Source of the DNA: Bacillota bacterium | GTDB taxonomy: Bacteria; Bacillota; Clostridia; Christensenellales; SZUA-584 | Reading direction: 5' to 3' | NCBI GenBank assembly: GCA_023396555.1 | Contig: JAEWWC010000219.1 | Coordinates: forward strand, 1 to 26,440 | Length of the DNA stretch: 26,440 nt | Part shown: piece by piece, positions 14,480 to 22,301 of the stretch | Layout of the letters: each line of letters begins with the position of its first letter | Numbering within the stretch: the first letter of the stretch is position 1 | Position numbers and translations under genes: made by a program | The notes under the pieces: generated by a model | What the model was told of the DNA's origin: nothing | What the model saw: the letters and a program-made list of their open reading frames with translations, nothing else | Databases searched by the model: none

Positions 14480-15733
14480 ATGAAGTCTGGTTGGAAAAAG
14501 AACACGGCGCGTTTTTTGTTTTGTCAGGCGATCTCGTTATTTGGATCATCGCTAGTTCAATATGCCATCATGTGGCATATCACTCTGAAGACCGAATCGG
14601 GCGTTATGATGATGGTGTCCATTATCTGTGGCTTTTTGCCTACCTTTTTCCTCTCTCCGTTCGCGGGCGTCTGGGCCGACAGATATAATCGAAAAATGCT
14701 CATCATATTAGCCGATGCAGGAATTGCTTTCTCCACACTGATACTTGCCGTCATATTTATGCTGGGCTATAGCGAGATCTGGCTGCTTTTTGTCGTATCG
14801 GCTGTGCGCGCACTGGGCACCAGTGTTCAGATCCCAGCTGTAGGGGCCTTTTTGCCTCAACTGGTTCCTGAGGACAAACTCACGCGCGTTAATGGCATCA
14901 ACGGCAGTCTGCAGTCGGCCATTACGCTACTCTCGCCTATGGTTAGCGGCGTTCTCCTGACCGTAGCCTCCATAGAAATTGTATTCTTTATCGATGTCGT
15001 GACGGCATGTATTGCCGTGTTTGCTATGCTCTTTACAGTGCATGCAGCGCCTCATGAGAAAGCTACTCAAAAACAGCAGGTGGGTTACTTCGAGGATTTC
15101 CGCATTGGCCTTAAATATATCAATAGCCATGCGTTTATCAAGCAGTTCTTTGTATATGGTGCAATATTTTTCTTTTTGGTTACACCCGCTGCTTTTCTGA
15201 CGCCGCTGCAGGTGGTGCGCAGCTTCGGTAATGAGGTGTGGCGTCTGACGGCAATTGAAATTACGTTTTCGGTGGGCATGATGCTGGGCGGCTTTTTGAT
15301 GGCTGCCTGGGGAGGCTTTAAAAACAAAATACACTCTATGGCGCTGGCCGGTTTTGCCATCGGTGTCTTTACAATTGCGCTGGGCGCCGCACCGGTGTTC
15401 TGGCTCTACCTGCTTTTCATGGTGCTGACAGGACTGGCTATACCTGTTTTCAGCACACCCGCCACAGTCCTTCTGCAGGAGAGGGTGGAGGGGGATTTTA
15501 TGGGCCGCGTTTTCGGTGTTTATGGCATGATTTCCAGCGCCATGATGCCTATCGGTATGCTGATATTCGGTCCCGTTTCCGATTCCATACGCATCGAATG
15601 GCTGCTGCTGGGCACAGGGGCGCTGGTTCTCGTGCAAAACGTTTTCATACTGGGCAGCAAAGCGCTGCTGCAGGCCGGTAAACCTGTACCCAAGACGCCA
15701 GACCCGGATGCTCAGCAAAGACCAACGGCATGA
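14480..15733 (+). CDS. MFS transporter, MFS_3 (EntS-like) exporter
   Basis: A 417-residue major facilitator with about 12 membrane helices. Opening RFLFCQAISLFGSSLVQYAIMWHI is typical of MFS_3 drug/siderophore exporters; the cytoplasmic loop 2-3 motif appears as GVWADRYNRKMLI, and the motif-C-like region as QSAITLLSPMVSGVL. Substrate cannot be predicted. There is a hydrophilic C-terminal tail ending with Pro-rich residues. It has its own promoter. The last 22 bp overlap, tail to tail, the end of the minus-strand P-II-like gene, and no terminator stands between them. A 263-codon open frame on the opposite strand is a shadow of this gene. Confidence 0.88.
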   Translation: MKSGWKKNTARFLFCQAISLFGSSLVQYAIMWHITLKTESGVMMMVSIICGFLPTFFLSPFAGVWADRYNRKMLIILADAGIAFSTLILAVIFMLGYSEIWLLFVVSAVRALGTSVQIPAVGAFLPQLVPEDKLTRVNGINGSLQSAITLLSPMVSGVLLTVASIEIVFFIDVVTACIAVFAMLFTVHAAPHEKATQKQQVGYFEDFRIGLKYINSHAFIKQFFVYGAIFFFLVTPAAFLTPLQVVRSFGNEVWRLTAIEITFSVGMMLGGFLMAAWGGFKNKIHSMALAGFAIGVFTIALGAAPVFWLYLLFMVLTGLAIPVFSTPATVLLQERVEGDFMGRVFGVYGMISSAMMPIGMLIFGPVSDSIRIEWLLLGTGALVLVQNVFILGSKALLQAGKPVPKTPDPDAQQRPTA

Positions 15734-16374
15734 GATATCTCTGTTGTGAATACGATACCGCGCCCGGGCTCGTCTATTTTCATCTTGGCCCGTATGGCTT
15801 TTGTGATGCTCTCCGTCTGGGGTGCCTCGGCAATGACCAACACGATCTCTTTTTCCGGCTCTATTTCCATGGCAAACAGCTTGCTTGTCTCATGAATACC
15901 TGAGCCGCGCGCGTTAATGATGGTGCCGCCGCGCGCTCCTGCTTCCGTCGCCGCGTCCATAACCGACTCCGCCAAACCTCGTTCCACAATGGTAAAAATA
16001 GCTTTATACATTTTCACTCCCTCTTCCTGTTCATAAATTTCTCCGCAAAAGCTGCTGACACCAAATACACTGTCAAGCGGAATGATAAAAGCAATACCAT
16101 GACCTCTCTTATCGAACCGCAGTTCGGAATGCAGACCTTTTAACGCGCGTTCAGCCGCCAAGCCGCTTGTAACCATGACGACGATCTCTTTTCGAATATC
16201 GCATATTTCCAAGAAATTGAGTACTCGGTTTTTAACTGTTCCTTTTCCTAATGTCACTGTGCCGCCCGTTACGCCATGCTTTTTAGCGACATTGAGAACC
16301 CTGCTCCCATTTCCTATATTCGTTATAACAGTCAGCAATGCAAAGCCGCAAATGTCCGTATTTTTTTCAATCAC
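15712..16374 (-). CDS. Tandem-domain P-II-like protein
   Basis: A 220-residue protein made of two P-II/ferredoxin-like domains (about residues 8-105 and 121-217). Both copies show the same marks: KHGVTGGTVTLGKG (32-45) against EAGARGGTIINARG (144-157), and the glycine-rich strand KRGHGIAF (89-96) against EPGRGIVF (202-209). P-II proteins bind ATP/ADP and small effectors and gate transporters or enzymes. Fusion of two domains in one chain would give a pseudo-symmetric unit instead of a homotrimer. The GTG start overlaps the stop of the DUF1538 gene (GTGA), with AAAGGAG upstream, so the pair is translationally coupled. I infer that the membrane protein is its target. The classical uridylylated Tyr51 T-loop is not evident. 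Confidence 0.82.
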   Translation of the reverse strand: MIEKNTDICGFALLTVITNIGNGSRVLNVAKKHGVTGGTVTLGKGTVKNRVLNFLEICDIRKEIVVMVTSGLAAERALKGLHSELRFDKRGHGIAFIIPLDSVFGVSSFCGEIYEQEEGVKMYKAIFTIVERGLAESVMDAATEAGARGGTIINARGSGIHETSKLFAMEIEPEKEIVLVIAEAPQTESITKAIRAKMKIDEPGRGIVFTTEISHAVGLC

Positions 16375-17855
16375 TTTTTTATTTCTCCTTTGACAGCCTT
16401 TCTTCTATAAATCAGTCCAAGTATTTGAAGCGTAATGAGCGGGGTCATGGCCACCATGGAAATCACTCCGAATCCGTCTATGAGGACGTCTGCAGTGTCC
16501 ACCGAATGGGCAATACCTTGAGTAAACGCCAGAATAAATGTTGCCGTCATGGGACCTGTTGCAACACCTCCCGAGTCAAAAGCAATACCAACAAAAAGCT
16601 TGGGCCCAAAGAGAGAGAGGGCGATTGCGATTAAATATCCGGGCAGCAGGTAATGCCACAGGAATAATTCCGGCACAAGTATTCTGACTGCGGACAGAGC
16701 CACTGCTATGCCGACACCCGCAGAAAGTGCGATCAGTACAAAGCGCCTTTTGACGGATCCGCTGGTAACCTCTTCAATCTGATGTGTCAGCACGTGCACA
16801 GCTGGTTCGGCCAGTATGGTGACCGTGCCCAAAGCGAATGCCACGAAAATAATCAGCGCAGTGGAGCCTTTAGAGGCGATGGCACTGCCCAGTTCCACGC
16901 CCACATCCATAAATCCGGCATTAACGCCCAGCATAAATATTGTAAGCCCTGCAAATGTGTAAATAAAGCCCTTCAATACTCTGATAAAAGCGCGGCTCTT
17001 AAGCTTAAATGATATAATATTGAACACCACGAAAATGGTTAGCAGCGGAGCTAAAGCCACTGCACTTTCGTAGGCGAAATGCGGAAGTTCGTCGATGAAA
17101 GGCGATAACAGATGGATATTATTGTTTACGGTAACTGACAGCTCGCCGCTAAGCTCTTTTGAACCGCTCAGCAGACTCATAACCATCACAGCGATAATAG
17201 CGCCGGTCGAAGCAATCGCCACCAGGCCAAAGCTATCCTTTTCAGAACCCTTGCTGTCCTTTTTCATTGCGGATATGCTCAGAGACAGCGATAGTATAAA
17301 TGGAACGGTCAGCGCGCCTGTTGTTGCGCCGGAAGCATCAAACGAAACCGCCAGAAAACCCGAAGACGTAAAGAGCGATAAGACGCCGATTAAAAGATAC
17401 AATCCCGCCAATATAATATAAAGCGGAATGCTGTACATGATTCGCACAAGTCCGATTGCGAGCAGCATTGCAATACCAATGGATACGACAACCACAATGC
17501 TCATCTTTGGTATGGCCCCCGAGGTCACCATTCCCACCTGATCTGCCAATATATGAAGATCCGGCTCGGCAACGGATATGATGAAGCCAAGTATCAATCC
17601 GCCGAGTATAATGATCCATACTTTGTTTGACTTCGTCATAATATGGCCAAACAGACTCCCGATAGGGGTGATGCAAATATCGATTCCAAGAAGGAATATG
17701 GAGAGCCCGATAATTATCAGCGCCGCTCCAATCAGAAATCGATAGAGTCCCTGCGGTTCAATGGGAGTTACCACAAAGTGCAAAATCAAAACGATGACCA
17801 CAACCGGAATTACCGCAAAGCATACTTCTTTAATTTTCTGCGTCAGTGCGCCCAA
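16371..17855 (-). CDS. DUF1538-family membrane protein, internally duplicated
   Basis: About 494 residues with some 12-14 membrane helices and a clear internal repeat. Half 1 has ISVAEPDLHILADQV (about 94-108) and FDASGATTGALTVPF (about 172-186); half 2 has ILAEPAVHVLTHQI (about 347-360) and FDSGGVATGPMTATF (about 426-440). The repeated AEP...H and SGG.ATG..T motifs look like a substrate- or ion-binding site in an inverted-repeat transporter. The DUF1538 assignment is from these motifs; no substrate is known to me. Start: TTG 17861 lies one base from the GGAG site, whereas TTG 17855 has 7-nt spacing, so 17855 is chosen. It is coupled to the P-II-like gene downstream. Confidence 0.82.
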   Translation of the reverse strand: MGALTQKIKEVCFAVIPVVVIVLILHFVVTPIEPQGLYRFLIGAALIIIGLSIFLLGIDICITPIGSLFGHIMTKSNKVWIIILGGLILGFIISVAEPDLHILADQVGMVTSGAIPKMSIVVVVSIGIAMLLAIGLVRIMYSIPLYIILAGLYLLIGVLSLFTSSGFLAVSFDASGATTGALTVPFILSLSLSISAMKKDSKGSEKDSFGLVAIASTGAIIAVMVMSLLSGSKELSGELSVTVNNNIHLLSPFIDELPHFAYESAVALAPLLTIFVVFNIISFKLKSRAFIRVLKGFIYTFAGLTIFMLGVNAGFMDVGVELGSAIASKGSTALIIFVAFALGTVTILAEPAVHVLTHQIEEVTSGSVKRRFVLIALSAGVGIAVALSAVRILVPELFLWHYLLPGYLIAIALSLFGPKLFVGIAFDSGGVATGPMTATFILAFTQGIAHSVDTADVLIDGFGVISMVAMTPLITLQILGLIYRRKAVKGEIKK

Positions 17856-17915
17856 TAACAATCTCCTTTCATATTCCGATATATAATTTATTGCAAAAGA
17901 TTATTGTTTTTATTT

Positions 17916-17945
17916 ATCATAGCATATTTTTAAAAGTTGGAGCAA
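17916..17945 (-). promoter_or_regulatory. Promoter of the DUF1538/P-II operon
   Basis: On the minus strand, TTGCTC (17945-17940), an 18-nt spacer and TATGAT (17921-17916). It is back to back with the rightward promoter at 17950-17978; the two -35 elements are 4 bp apart. Confidence 0.5.
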
Positions 17946-17949
17946 CGGA

Positions 17950-17978
17950 TTGACAAAACAATAAAATTAATGTATAAC
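17950..17978 (+). promoter_or_regulatory. Promoter of the DUF6530-like gene
   Basis: Consensus -35 TTGACA (17950-17955), a 17-nt spacer and TATAAC (17973-17978), with the expected start at about 17985, inside a palindrome. Confidence 0.75.
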
Positions 17979-17997
17979 TAAATTAGTAATTTACTAA
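17977..17997. promoter_or_regulatory. Overlapping palindromes at the promoter start site, probable operator
   Basis: TTAGTAA-T-TTACTAA (17983-17997) is a perfect 15-bp inverted repeat, and ACTAA-A-TTAGT (17977-17987) is a second perfect one sharing the central half-site. Three half-sites ACTAA/TTAGT/ACTAA therefore alternate across the -10 edge, the transcription start and the region before the ribosome binding site. This is where a repressor dimer or two adjacent dimers would block initiation. The regulator is unknown; none is encoded next to it. Confidence 0.6.
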
Positions 17998-18009
17998 TGG
18001 AGAGACGAA

Positions 18010-18489
18010 ATGAAAATACCAACCAGTTTGAAACATAAACCCGTCATTGTATCTGAGGATTATGTAAATGTGGACGGACGGATGGCCTATCACTCGGACG
18101 CTCAAGGGTTATCTGTGGGTCTGGCACAATGGAACGACAGAGGGCGGGTTGACATATCGGCAAAGGTCTGGCGCTATACCGGTGAAAAATGGTCGCGGCA
18201 GTCCGAGGAGCTTCCGTTGCACAGAGTTTTGGATCTGGCGATACTTGTTTGCCGTACGGTGGAGTATTTCCGCGAGGCATATCGCTATGAGAAACTCTAT
18301 GATCCGGATAAACCCGTTATCGACAGGGTAGGCATACAGGGAGACGCCATGACCGTTGCTGTGTGCAAAGACAACCCGCTGATCGACGAGGATATCCGTT
18401 TGTTTTCAGATGTACTCTCAAAGAACGATGAGCTGATCGGTGAACGGCTGGCCGTACTGGCTCGAACGCTTAAATCATTGGGATATTGA
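18010..18489 (+). CDS. Hypothetical protein, DUF6530-like
   Basis: A 159-residue soluble protein beginning KIPTSLKHKPVIVSEDYVNVDGR, with conserved-looking aromatic and charged stretches such as GLAQWNDRGRVDISAKVW and YTGEKWSRQSEELPLHRVLDL. The pattern matches what I remember of DUF6530 proteins from Clostridia; I cannot verify it. No catalytic motif, signal peptide or membrane segment is visible. It has a strong promoter with a probable operator at its start, so expression is likely switched by a repressor. The next gene, a broken GIY-YIG protein, starts 2 nt after its stop. Confidence 0.7.
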   Translation: MKIPTSLKHKPVIVSEDYVNVDGRMAYHSDAQGLSVGLAQWNDRGRVDISAKVWRYTGEKWSRQSEELPLHRVLDLAILVCRTVEYFREAYRYEKLYDPDKPVIDRVGIQGDAMTVAVCKDNPLIDEDIRLFSDVLSKNDELIGERLAVLARTLKSLGY

Positions 18490-18491
18490 TT

Positions 18492-18834
18492 ATGGATAAA
18501 AAAACAGAAAAGAACTGCTTGAAAATTATAAAAAACGTGCCGTGATCGGTGGGGTATATGTTATTGTTAATACGGAATCAGGAAAGAAACTGCTGGGCAT
18601 GACAACCGACATGCAGGGGAGCCGCAACCGTTTTGAATTTTCGCAGAGCATGAACAGTTGCGTCCACCCGCGTTTGAAGGATGACTGGGCTAGGTTCGGT
18701 GGCCGCGCCTTTCGGTTTGACGAGTTGGAATTCTGGAGAAAAAACCGGAACAAAACGACGACGACTTTCTGCATGACATTGAAGCGCTTTTTGAAATTAC
18801 GTCTCAGGGTGCGTCTCCAGACAGATACGAATAA
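18492..18834 (+). pseudogene. GIY-YIG nuclease-family gene with two frameshifts
   Basis: Reading from ATG 18492 gives only 17 codons. Adding one A to the A7 run at 18498-18504 restores MDKKNRKELLENYKKRAVIGGVY (read in two parts), a natural N-terminus leading into the GIY-YIG core GGVYVIVNT...KLLGMTTD. A second lost A near 18729-18732 breaks the frame again; restoring it gives LEILEKKPEQNDDDFLHDIEALFEI and a TAA at 18832-18834. The repaired gene is 114 residues, the right size for small stand-alone GIY-YIG proteins. Uncorrected, a 157-codon frame runs to 19015 and lies antisense over the next gene. Either a true pseudogene or two homopolymer sequencing errors. Confidence 0.75.
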
Positions 18835-18842
18835 AACACTAT

Positions 18843-19034
18843 CTATCGTGTACGTTTCTGATCCTCATAGAGACGCTGTATTGATCGGTCATACGTTTTC
18901 TCGGCTTCTTTGGAAAAGAGGCAGCCCGGAGCTTCACCCAAACGGCGATGGTAAGCGACGCATTCGCAGCATTTTCCGTGATGCGTACAGGAAGTATAGG
19001 TGCAGGTGCATTTGATTTTATTCTCGCAGGCCAT
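18843..19034 (-). CDS. Small Cys-rich protein, DUF6485-like
   Basis: A 63-residue protein whose first 40 residues carry nine or more Cys (3, 9, 11, 16, 22, 23, 25, 38) and paired His 18/19 in the order C-x-C-x4-C-x-H-H-x2-C-C-x-C. This suggests a zinc or iron-sulfur cluster site. The sequence MACENKIKCTCTY...GKCCECVAYHR is what I recall of DUF6485 proteins in anaerobes. ATG start with AGAGG five nt upstream, and its own promoter. It converges with the GIY-YIG gene; the repaired end of that gene falls 8 bp from its stop. Biochemical role unknown. Confidence 0.75.
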   Translation of the reverse strand: MACENKIKCTCTYTSCTHHGKCCECVAYHRRLGEAPGCLFSKEAEKTYDRSIQRLYEDQKRTR

Positions 19035-19065
19035 AGTTACCTCTAGTATCGAAATGTTTTGTTAT

Positions 19066-19094
19066 AGTATAGAGCAATCGTCACATACTTTCAA
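19066..19094 (-). promoter_or_regulatory. Promoter of the Cys-rich protein gene
   Basis: On the minus strand, TTGAAA (19094-19089), a 17-nt spacer and TATACT (19071-19066), about 32 nt upstream of the ATG. Confidence 0.65.
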
Positions 19095-19112
19095 CGCCTG
19101 GAGGCAGTAAAT

Positions 19113-19658
19113 ATGAATGGAGAAATTTTGGGACTGCTGCATGACCTTGAATCTGTTAACGGCAACGTGCGAAAACCGGCATTTGATCGTCTGCTTGCCA
19201 TCACGGATGAGCGGGTAGATTGGCTTGAAGACGTTTTTGAAGCACTGAAAACAAAGCTGTATTCAAAAAACGCATTTCAACGCAGTATCGGAGTTGTGCT
19301 CTTATCCAATTTGGCAAAGAGCGACGTATCGGGCAGGCTTGCGTTATGCGCCGACCGGTGCCTTGAGCTGCTTGAAGACGAGAAGTTTATGACAGCGCGT
19401 TTGACAGCTCAGGCCATCTGGAAAATTGCTGTCGCGCAGCCGCCGCTCCGTGCCAAGGTCGTTGATGCGCTGATGCTTGCTTTGGGCAAGAGCAATGCCA
19501 GCCCGCATCCCAATTTGATCCGACAGGACATTGTATTAAGCCTTGTCCGAGTTTATTCATCCGCTCCCAAAGGCGTGGATATGAATGGGCTGAAATCATG
19601 CATTACGTCTGTCAGCGGAGAGCCGGAGACGGCACGCCTGCTGAAGCTGCTGCCGTAA
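19113..19658 (+). CDS. HEAT-like helical repeat protein, hypothetical
   Basis: A 181-residue, all-helical soluble protein. Repeating helix pairs such as VRKPAFDRLLAITDERVDWLEDVFEALKTKL, AFQRSIGVVLLSNLAKSDVSGRLALCADRCLELLEDEKF and ARLTAQAIWKIAVAQ (parts quoted) look like ARM/HEAT repeats. No catalytic residues are apparent. ATG start with GGAGG nine nt upstream. It sits 82 nt before the large PEP/pyruvate-binding protein gene, which has its own -10 element, so cotranscription is possible but not required. It resembles the HEAT-like protein at 2785-3615 only in fold type. Confidence 0.72.
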   Translation: MNGEILGLLHDLESVNGNVRKPAFDRLLAITDERVDWLEDVFEALKTKLYSKNAFQRSIGVVLLSNLAKSDVSGRLALCADRCLELLEDEKFMTARLTAQAIWKIAVAQPPLRAKVVDALMLALGKSNASPHPNLIRQDIVLSLVRVYSSAPKGVDMNGLKSCITSVSGEPETARLLKLLP

Positions 19659-19693
19659 ACACCAATCGGCACTGGAAGACCAACGCGCCGGAA

Positions 19694-19702
19694 TGGTATA
19701 AT
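19694..19702 (+). promoter_or_regulatory. Extended -10 element before the PEP-binding gene
   Basis: TGGTATAAT: a TGn extension and perfect TATAAT at 19697-19702, 39 nt before the start codon. The -35 region is weak. Confidence 0.4.
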
Positions 19703-19740
19703 GGACAAGCAAAGTTATCCGATCGGAGGCAGATGTTTTG

Positions 19741-22275
19741 ATGAGCATTCATGATAAGGTGAGCACCGGTATCAAAGGCTTTGATGAAATTATCGACAAG
19801 CTGCGCCTCGGAGACAATGTAGTCTGGCAGGTTGACGATATTGAAAGCTATAAAAAAGTAGTTCTCCCTTACGCCGTGCAGTCCCAGAATGACGGGCGGC
19901 AGTTGGTTTACGTGCGTTTCGGAAAGCATGCGCCGCTGCTTGATGATACACAGGCGCACATTGTAGAAGTGGACGCAAGCCGGGGCTTCGAAAGCTTCGC
20001 CATTTCCATTCACTCCCTTATAGAGCAGCAGGGGCGCTATGCGTTCTACGTTTTCGACTGTCTGACAGACCTGCTGGACAGCTGGTATTCGGACCTGATG
20101 ATTCGCAATTTCTTTAAAGTGACATGTCCATTCCTGTTTGAACTGGATACCATCGCGTATTTCGCCATTAAGCGAAGCGCGCACACCTATTCAACAATAG
20201 CCGGCATCAGGGAAACAACACAGCTGCTGCTGGATTTGTACAGCGTGGCGGGGGAGAGTTACGTCCATCCTCTCAAAGTATGGCAGCGATATTCACCTAC
20301 CATGTTCTTTCCGCACCTTATACAAGGGCAAGATGCCGTCCGCGTGACGGCCAGCGCACAGGTTGCCGGGCTGTTTTCCAGCATCGACAGAAGCGGGCGC
20401 CCGCTTGACTACCTCAGCAAGATCAAAGAAAACATATCATCGCTTCCTGAACTCTCAGGCAAGCACAAAGAGCTTCTGCTATCCATGCTGATCGGAACGG
20501 ATTCGCGCATGCGGGTGCTCTGTGATCGCTATTTTACGCTGGAAGACCTTCAGATGATAGCCGCCCGTATCATCGGCACCGGACGCATCGGCGGCAAAAG
20601 CGTCGGCATGCTGGTGGCCCGAAAAATACTCGAAACGGAAGCCCCGGACCGCTTTACGCCCTGTCTGGAACCTCATGATTCATTCTATATCGGATCCGAC
20701 GTATTCTACACGTACATCGTTCAAAACGGCTGGTGGGGACTGCGCACCCGTCAAAAGACGCGTGACGGTTACTATAAGTACGCCGGGGAGCTGAAAGACA
20801 AGCTGCTGAACGGTCAATTTCCGGCGGATATACAGGAACAGTTCCTTCAAATGCTGGAATACTTCGGACAGTATCCTATCATCGTTCGCTCCAGCTCACT
20901 GTTGGAAGACAACTTTGGCAACGCTTTCGCCGGAAAATACGAGAGCGTATTCTGCGTGAATCAGGGAACGCCCAAGGAGCGTTTCGAAGCATTTGAGCAG
21001 GCAGTGCGTTTCGTGTATGCGAGCACCATGAATGAGGATGCGCTCGCTTACCGGGAAAAACGGGGATTGTTCGATAGCGACGAACAGATGGCGATTCTTG
21101 TCCAGCGCGTTTCCGGAGACTATTACGAGCATAAATTCTTTCCGCATTTAGCAGGTGTGGGCAACTCATCCAATCTGTATGTCTGGGACAGAAACATAAA
21201 CGGAGATGCGGGGATGCTAAGGATGGTGTTTGGACTAGGTACTCGGGCAGTCGGACGCATGACTGGTGACTATGCGCGTGTCGTTAGCCTGGATGACCCG
21301 TTAGCCCTGCCGCCTATGGCGCTTGAGGATCAACGGCGGTTCTCGCAACACGAGGTGGATGTTCTGTCGTTGGATGACAACCAACTGATCACAATCAGTG
21401 CGGATGAAGCTCTGGGCTATAGCATCAAGGCGGACAAATCGCTATTCGCATCGATAGACAGGAGCGCCGCCGACCGGCAACGCGAGCTGGGGTATACGCA
21501 AAAGAAAACGCCCTGGCTGCTGCAGTTCAAACGTCTGCTCGATGAAACCGGATTTACTGGATTGATGAAGGATATGTTGTCCGTATTGTCCGGCAAATAT
21601 GAGTATCCGGTGGACATTGAATTTACCGCAAATTTTATGAAGGATGAGTGCTTCAAAGTCAATCTCGTCCAATGCCGCCCGCTGCAGACGCGCGGCTTTG
21701 GCAATTCCGTGACAGTCCCGGAGCCCGGCGAATGCCGAAACTGTTTTTTCTCTACTCAGGGCAGTTTCATGGGAGGCAATGTAAGCCTCGCGATTGACTA
21801 TGTGGTTTACGTTGATACGCAGCGTTACCTAGCTGTCACTGAACAGGAAAAATACAGCGTCGCCAGGACGATCGGGCAGCTTAATACTGTTTTGAAAGAT
21901 AATACCGTGATGTTGATGGGGCCGGGGCGCTGGGGGACCACAACGCCTTCACTCGGCGTTCCTGTCAGCTTCTCGGAACTGTGCAACATGTCGGTGATCT
22001 GCGAGCTCGCTTCAGCAGAAGCCGGCTTCATGCCCGAGTTATCCTACGGGAGTCATTTCTTTCAGGACCTTGTGGAGTCCGGCATGTTCTATGTCGCCAT
22101 ATTCGACGGCAGAGGCGACGTCAGCTTTGATCCCGCTTATGTAAACAACCGCCCCAACATTCTTTCCGAATGGCTTCCGCAAGGCAGCTCCTGCTCTGAT
22201 GTCATCAGGCTGGTCCGTTCCGATGGCCTCCATATCTATTCGGATATCGTTTCGCAGCGGCTCGTCTGTCAATAG
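19741..22275 (+). CDS. PEP/pyruvate-binding (PPDK_N) domain protein with KaiC-like N-terminal region
   Basis: About 844 residues. Residues 1-215 open with STGIKGFDEIIDKLRLGD, as in KaiC/RecA-like ATPases, and have a Walker-B-like YAFYVFDCLTDLL (101-113), but no Walker A GKT is present, so this part looks degenerate. Residues about 280-655 are the ATP-grasp PPDK_N domain: GGKSVGML (285-292), VRSSSLLEDNFGNAFAGKYES (383-403 in two parts), ILVQRV, FGLGTRAVG, DIEFT and VQCRP (644-648). The C-terminal part has MGPGRWGTTTPSLG (727-740). The phosphohistidine swivel domain and PEP-binding barrel of PPDK/PPS are missing, so it is not a PEP synthase. TTG 19738 is an alternative start. Function unknown. 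Confidence 0.85.
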   Translation: MSIHDKVSTGIKGFDEIIDKLRLGDNVVWQVDDIESYKKVVLPYAVQSQNDGRQLVYVRFGKHAPLLDDTQAHIVEVDASRGFESFAISIHSLIEQQGRYAFYVFDCLTDLLDSWYSDLMIRNFFKVTCPFLFELDTIAYFAIKRSAHTYSTIAGIRETTQLLLDLYSVAGESYVHPLKVWQRYSPTMFFPHLIQGQDAVRVTASAQVAGLFSSIDRSGRPLDYLSKIKENISSLPELSGKHKELLLSMLIGTDSRMRVLCDRYFTLEDLQMIAARIIGTGRIGGKSVGMLVARKILETEAPDRFTPCLEPHDSFYIGSDVFYTYIVQNGWWGLRTRQKTRDGYYKYAGELKDKLLNGQFPADIQEQFLQMLEYFGQYPIIVRSSSLLEDNFGNAFAGKYESVFCVNQGTPKERFEAFEQAVRFVYASTMNEDALAYREKRGLFDSDEQMAILVQRVSGDYYEHKFFPHLAGVGNSSNLYVWDRNINGDAGMLRMVFGLGTRAVGRMTGDYARVVSLDDPLALPPMALEDQRRFSQHEVDVLSLDDNQLITISADEALGYSIKADKSLFASIDRSAADRQRELGYTQKKTPWLLQFKRLLDETGFTGLMKDMLSVLSGKYEYPVDIEFTANFMKDECFKVNLVQCRPLQTRGFGNSVTVPEPGECRNCFFSTQGSFMGGNVSLAIDYVVYVDTQRYLAVTEQEKYSVARTIGQLNTVLKDNTVMLMGPGRWGTTTPSLGVPVSFSELCNMSVICELASAEAGFMPELSYGSHFFQDLVESGMFYVAIFDGRGDVSFDPAYVNNRPNILSEWLPQGSSCSDVIRLVRSDGLHIYSDIVSQRLVCQ

Positions 22276-22301
22276 CTCCTGAACACAACGGAGGAATTAT
22301 C

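Noticed and set aside
14927..15718. 263-codon open frame on the minus strand
   Set aside because: Lies wholly antisense to the well-supported MFS transporter; low-complexity His/Gln-rich translation typical of a mirrored membrane gene.
18542..19015. 157-codon open frame read as one protein
   Set aside because: Its first half is GIY-YIG sequence, but after about 18730 it is in the wrong frame and overlaps the Cys-rich gene on the other strand.
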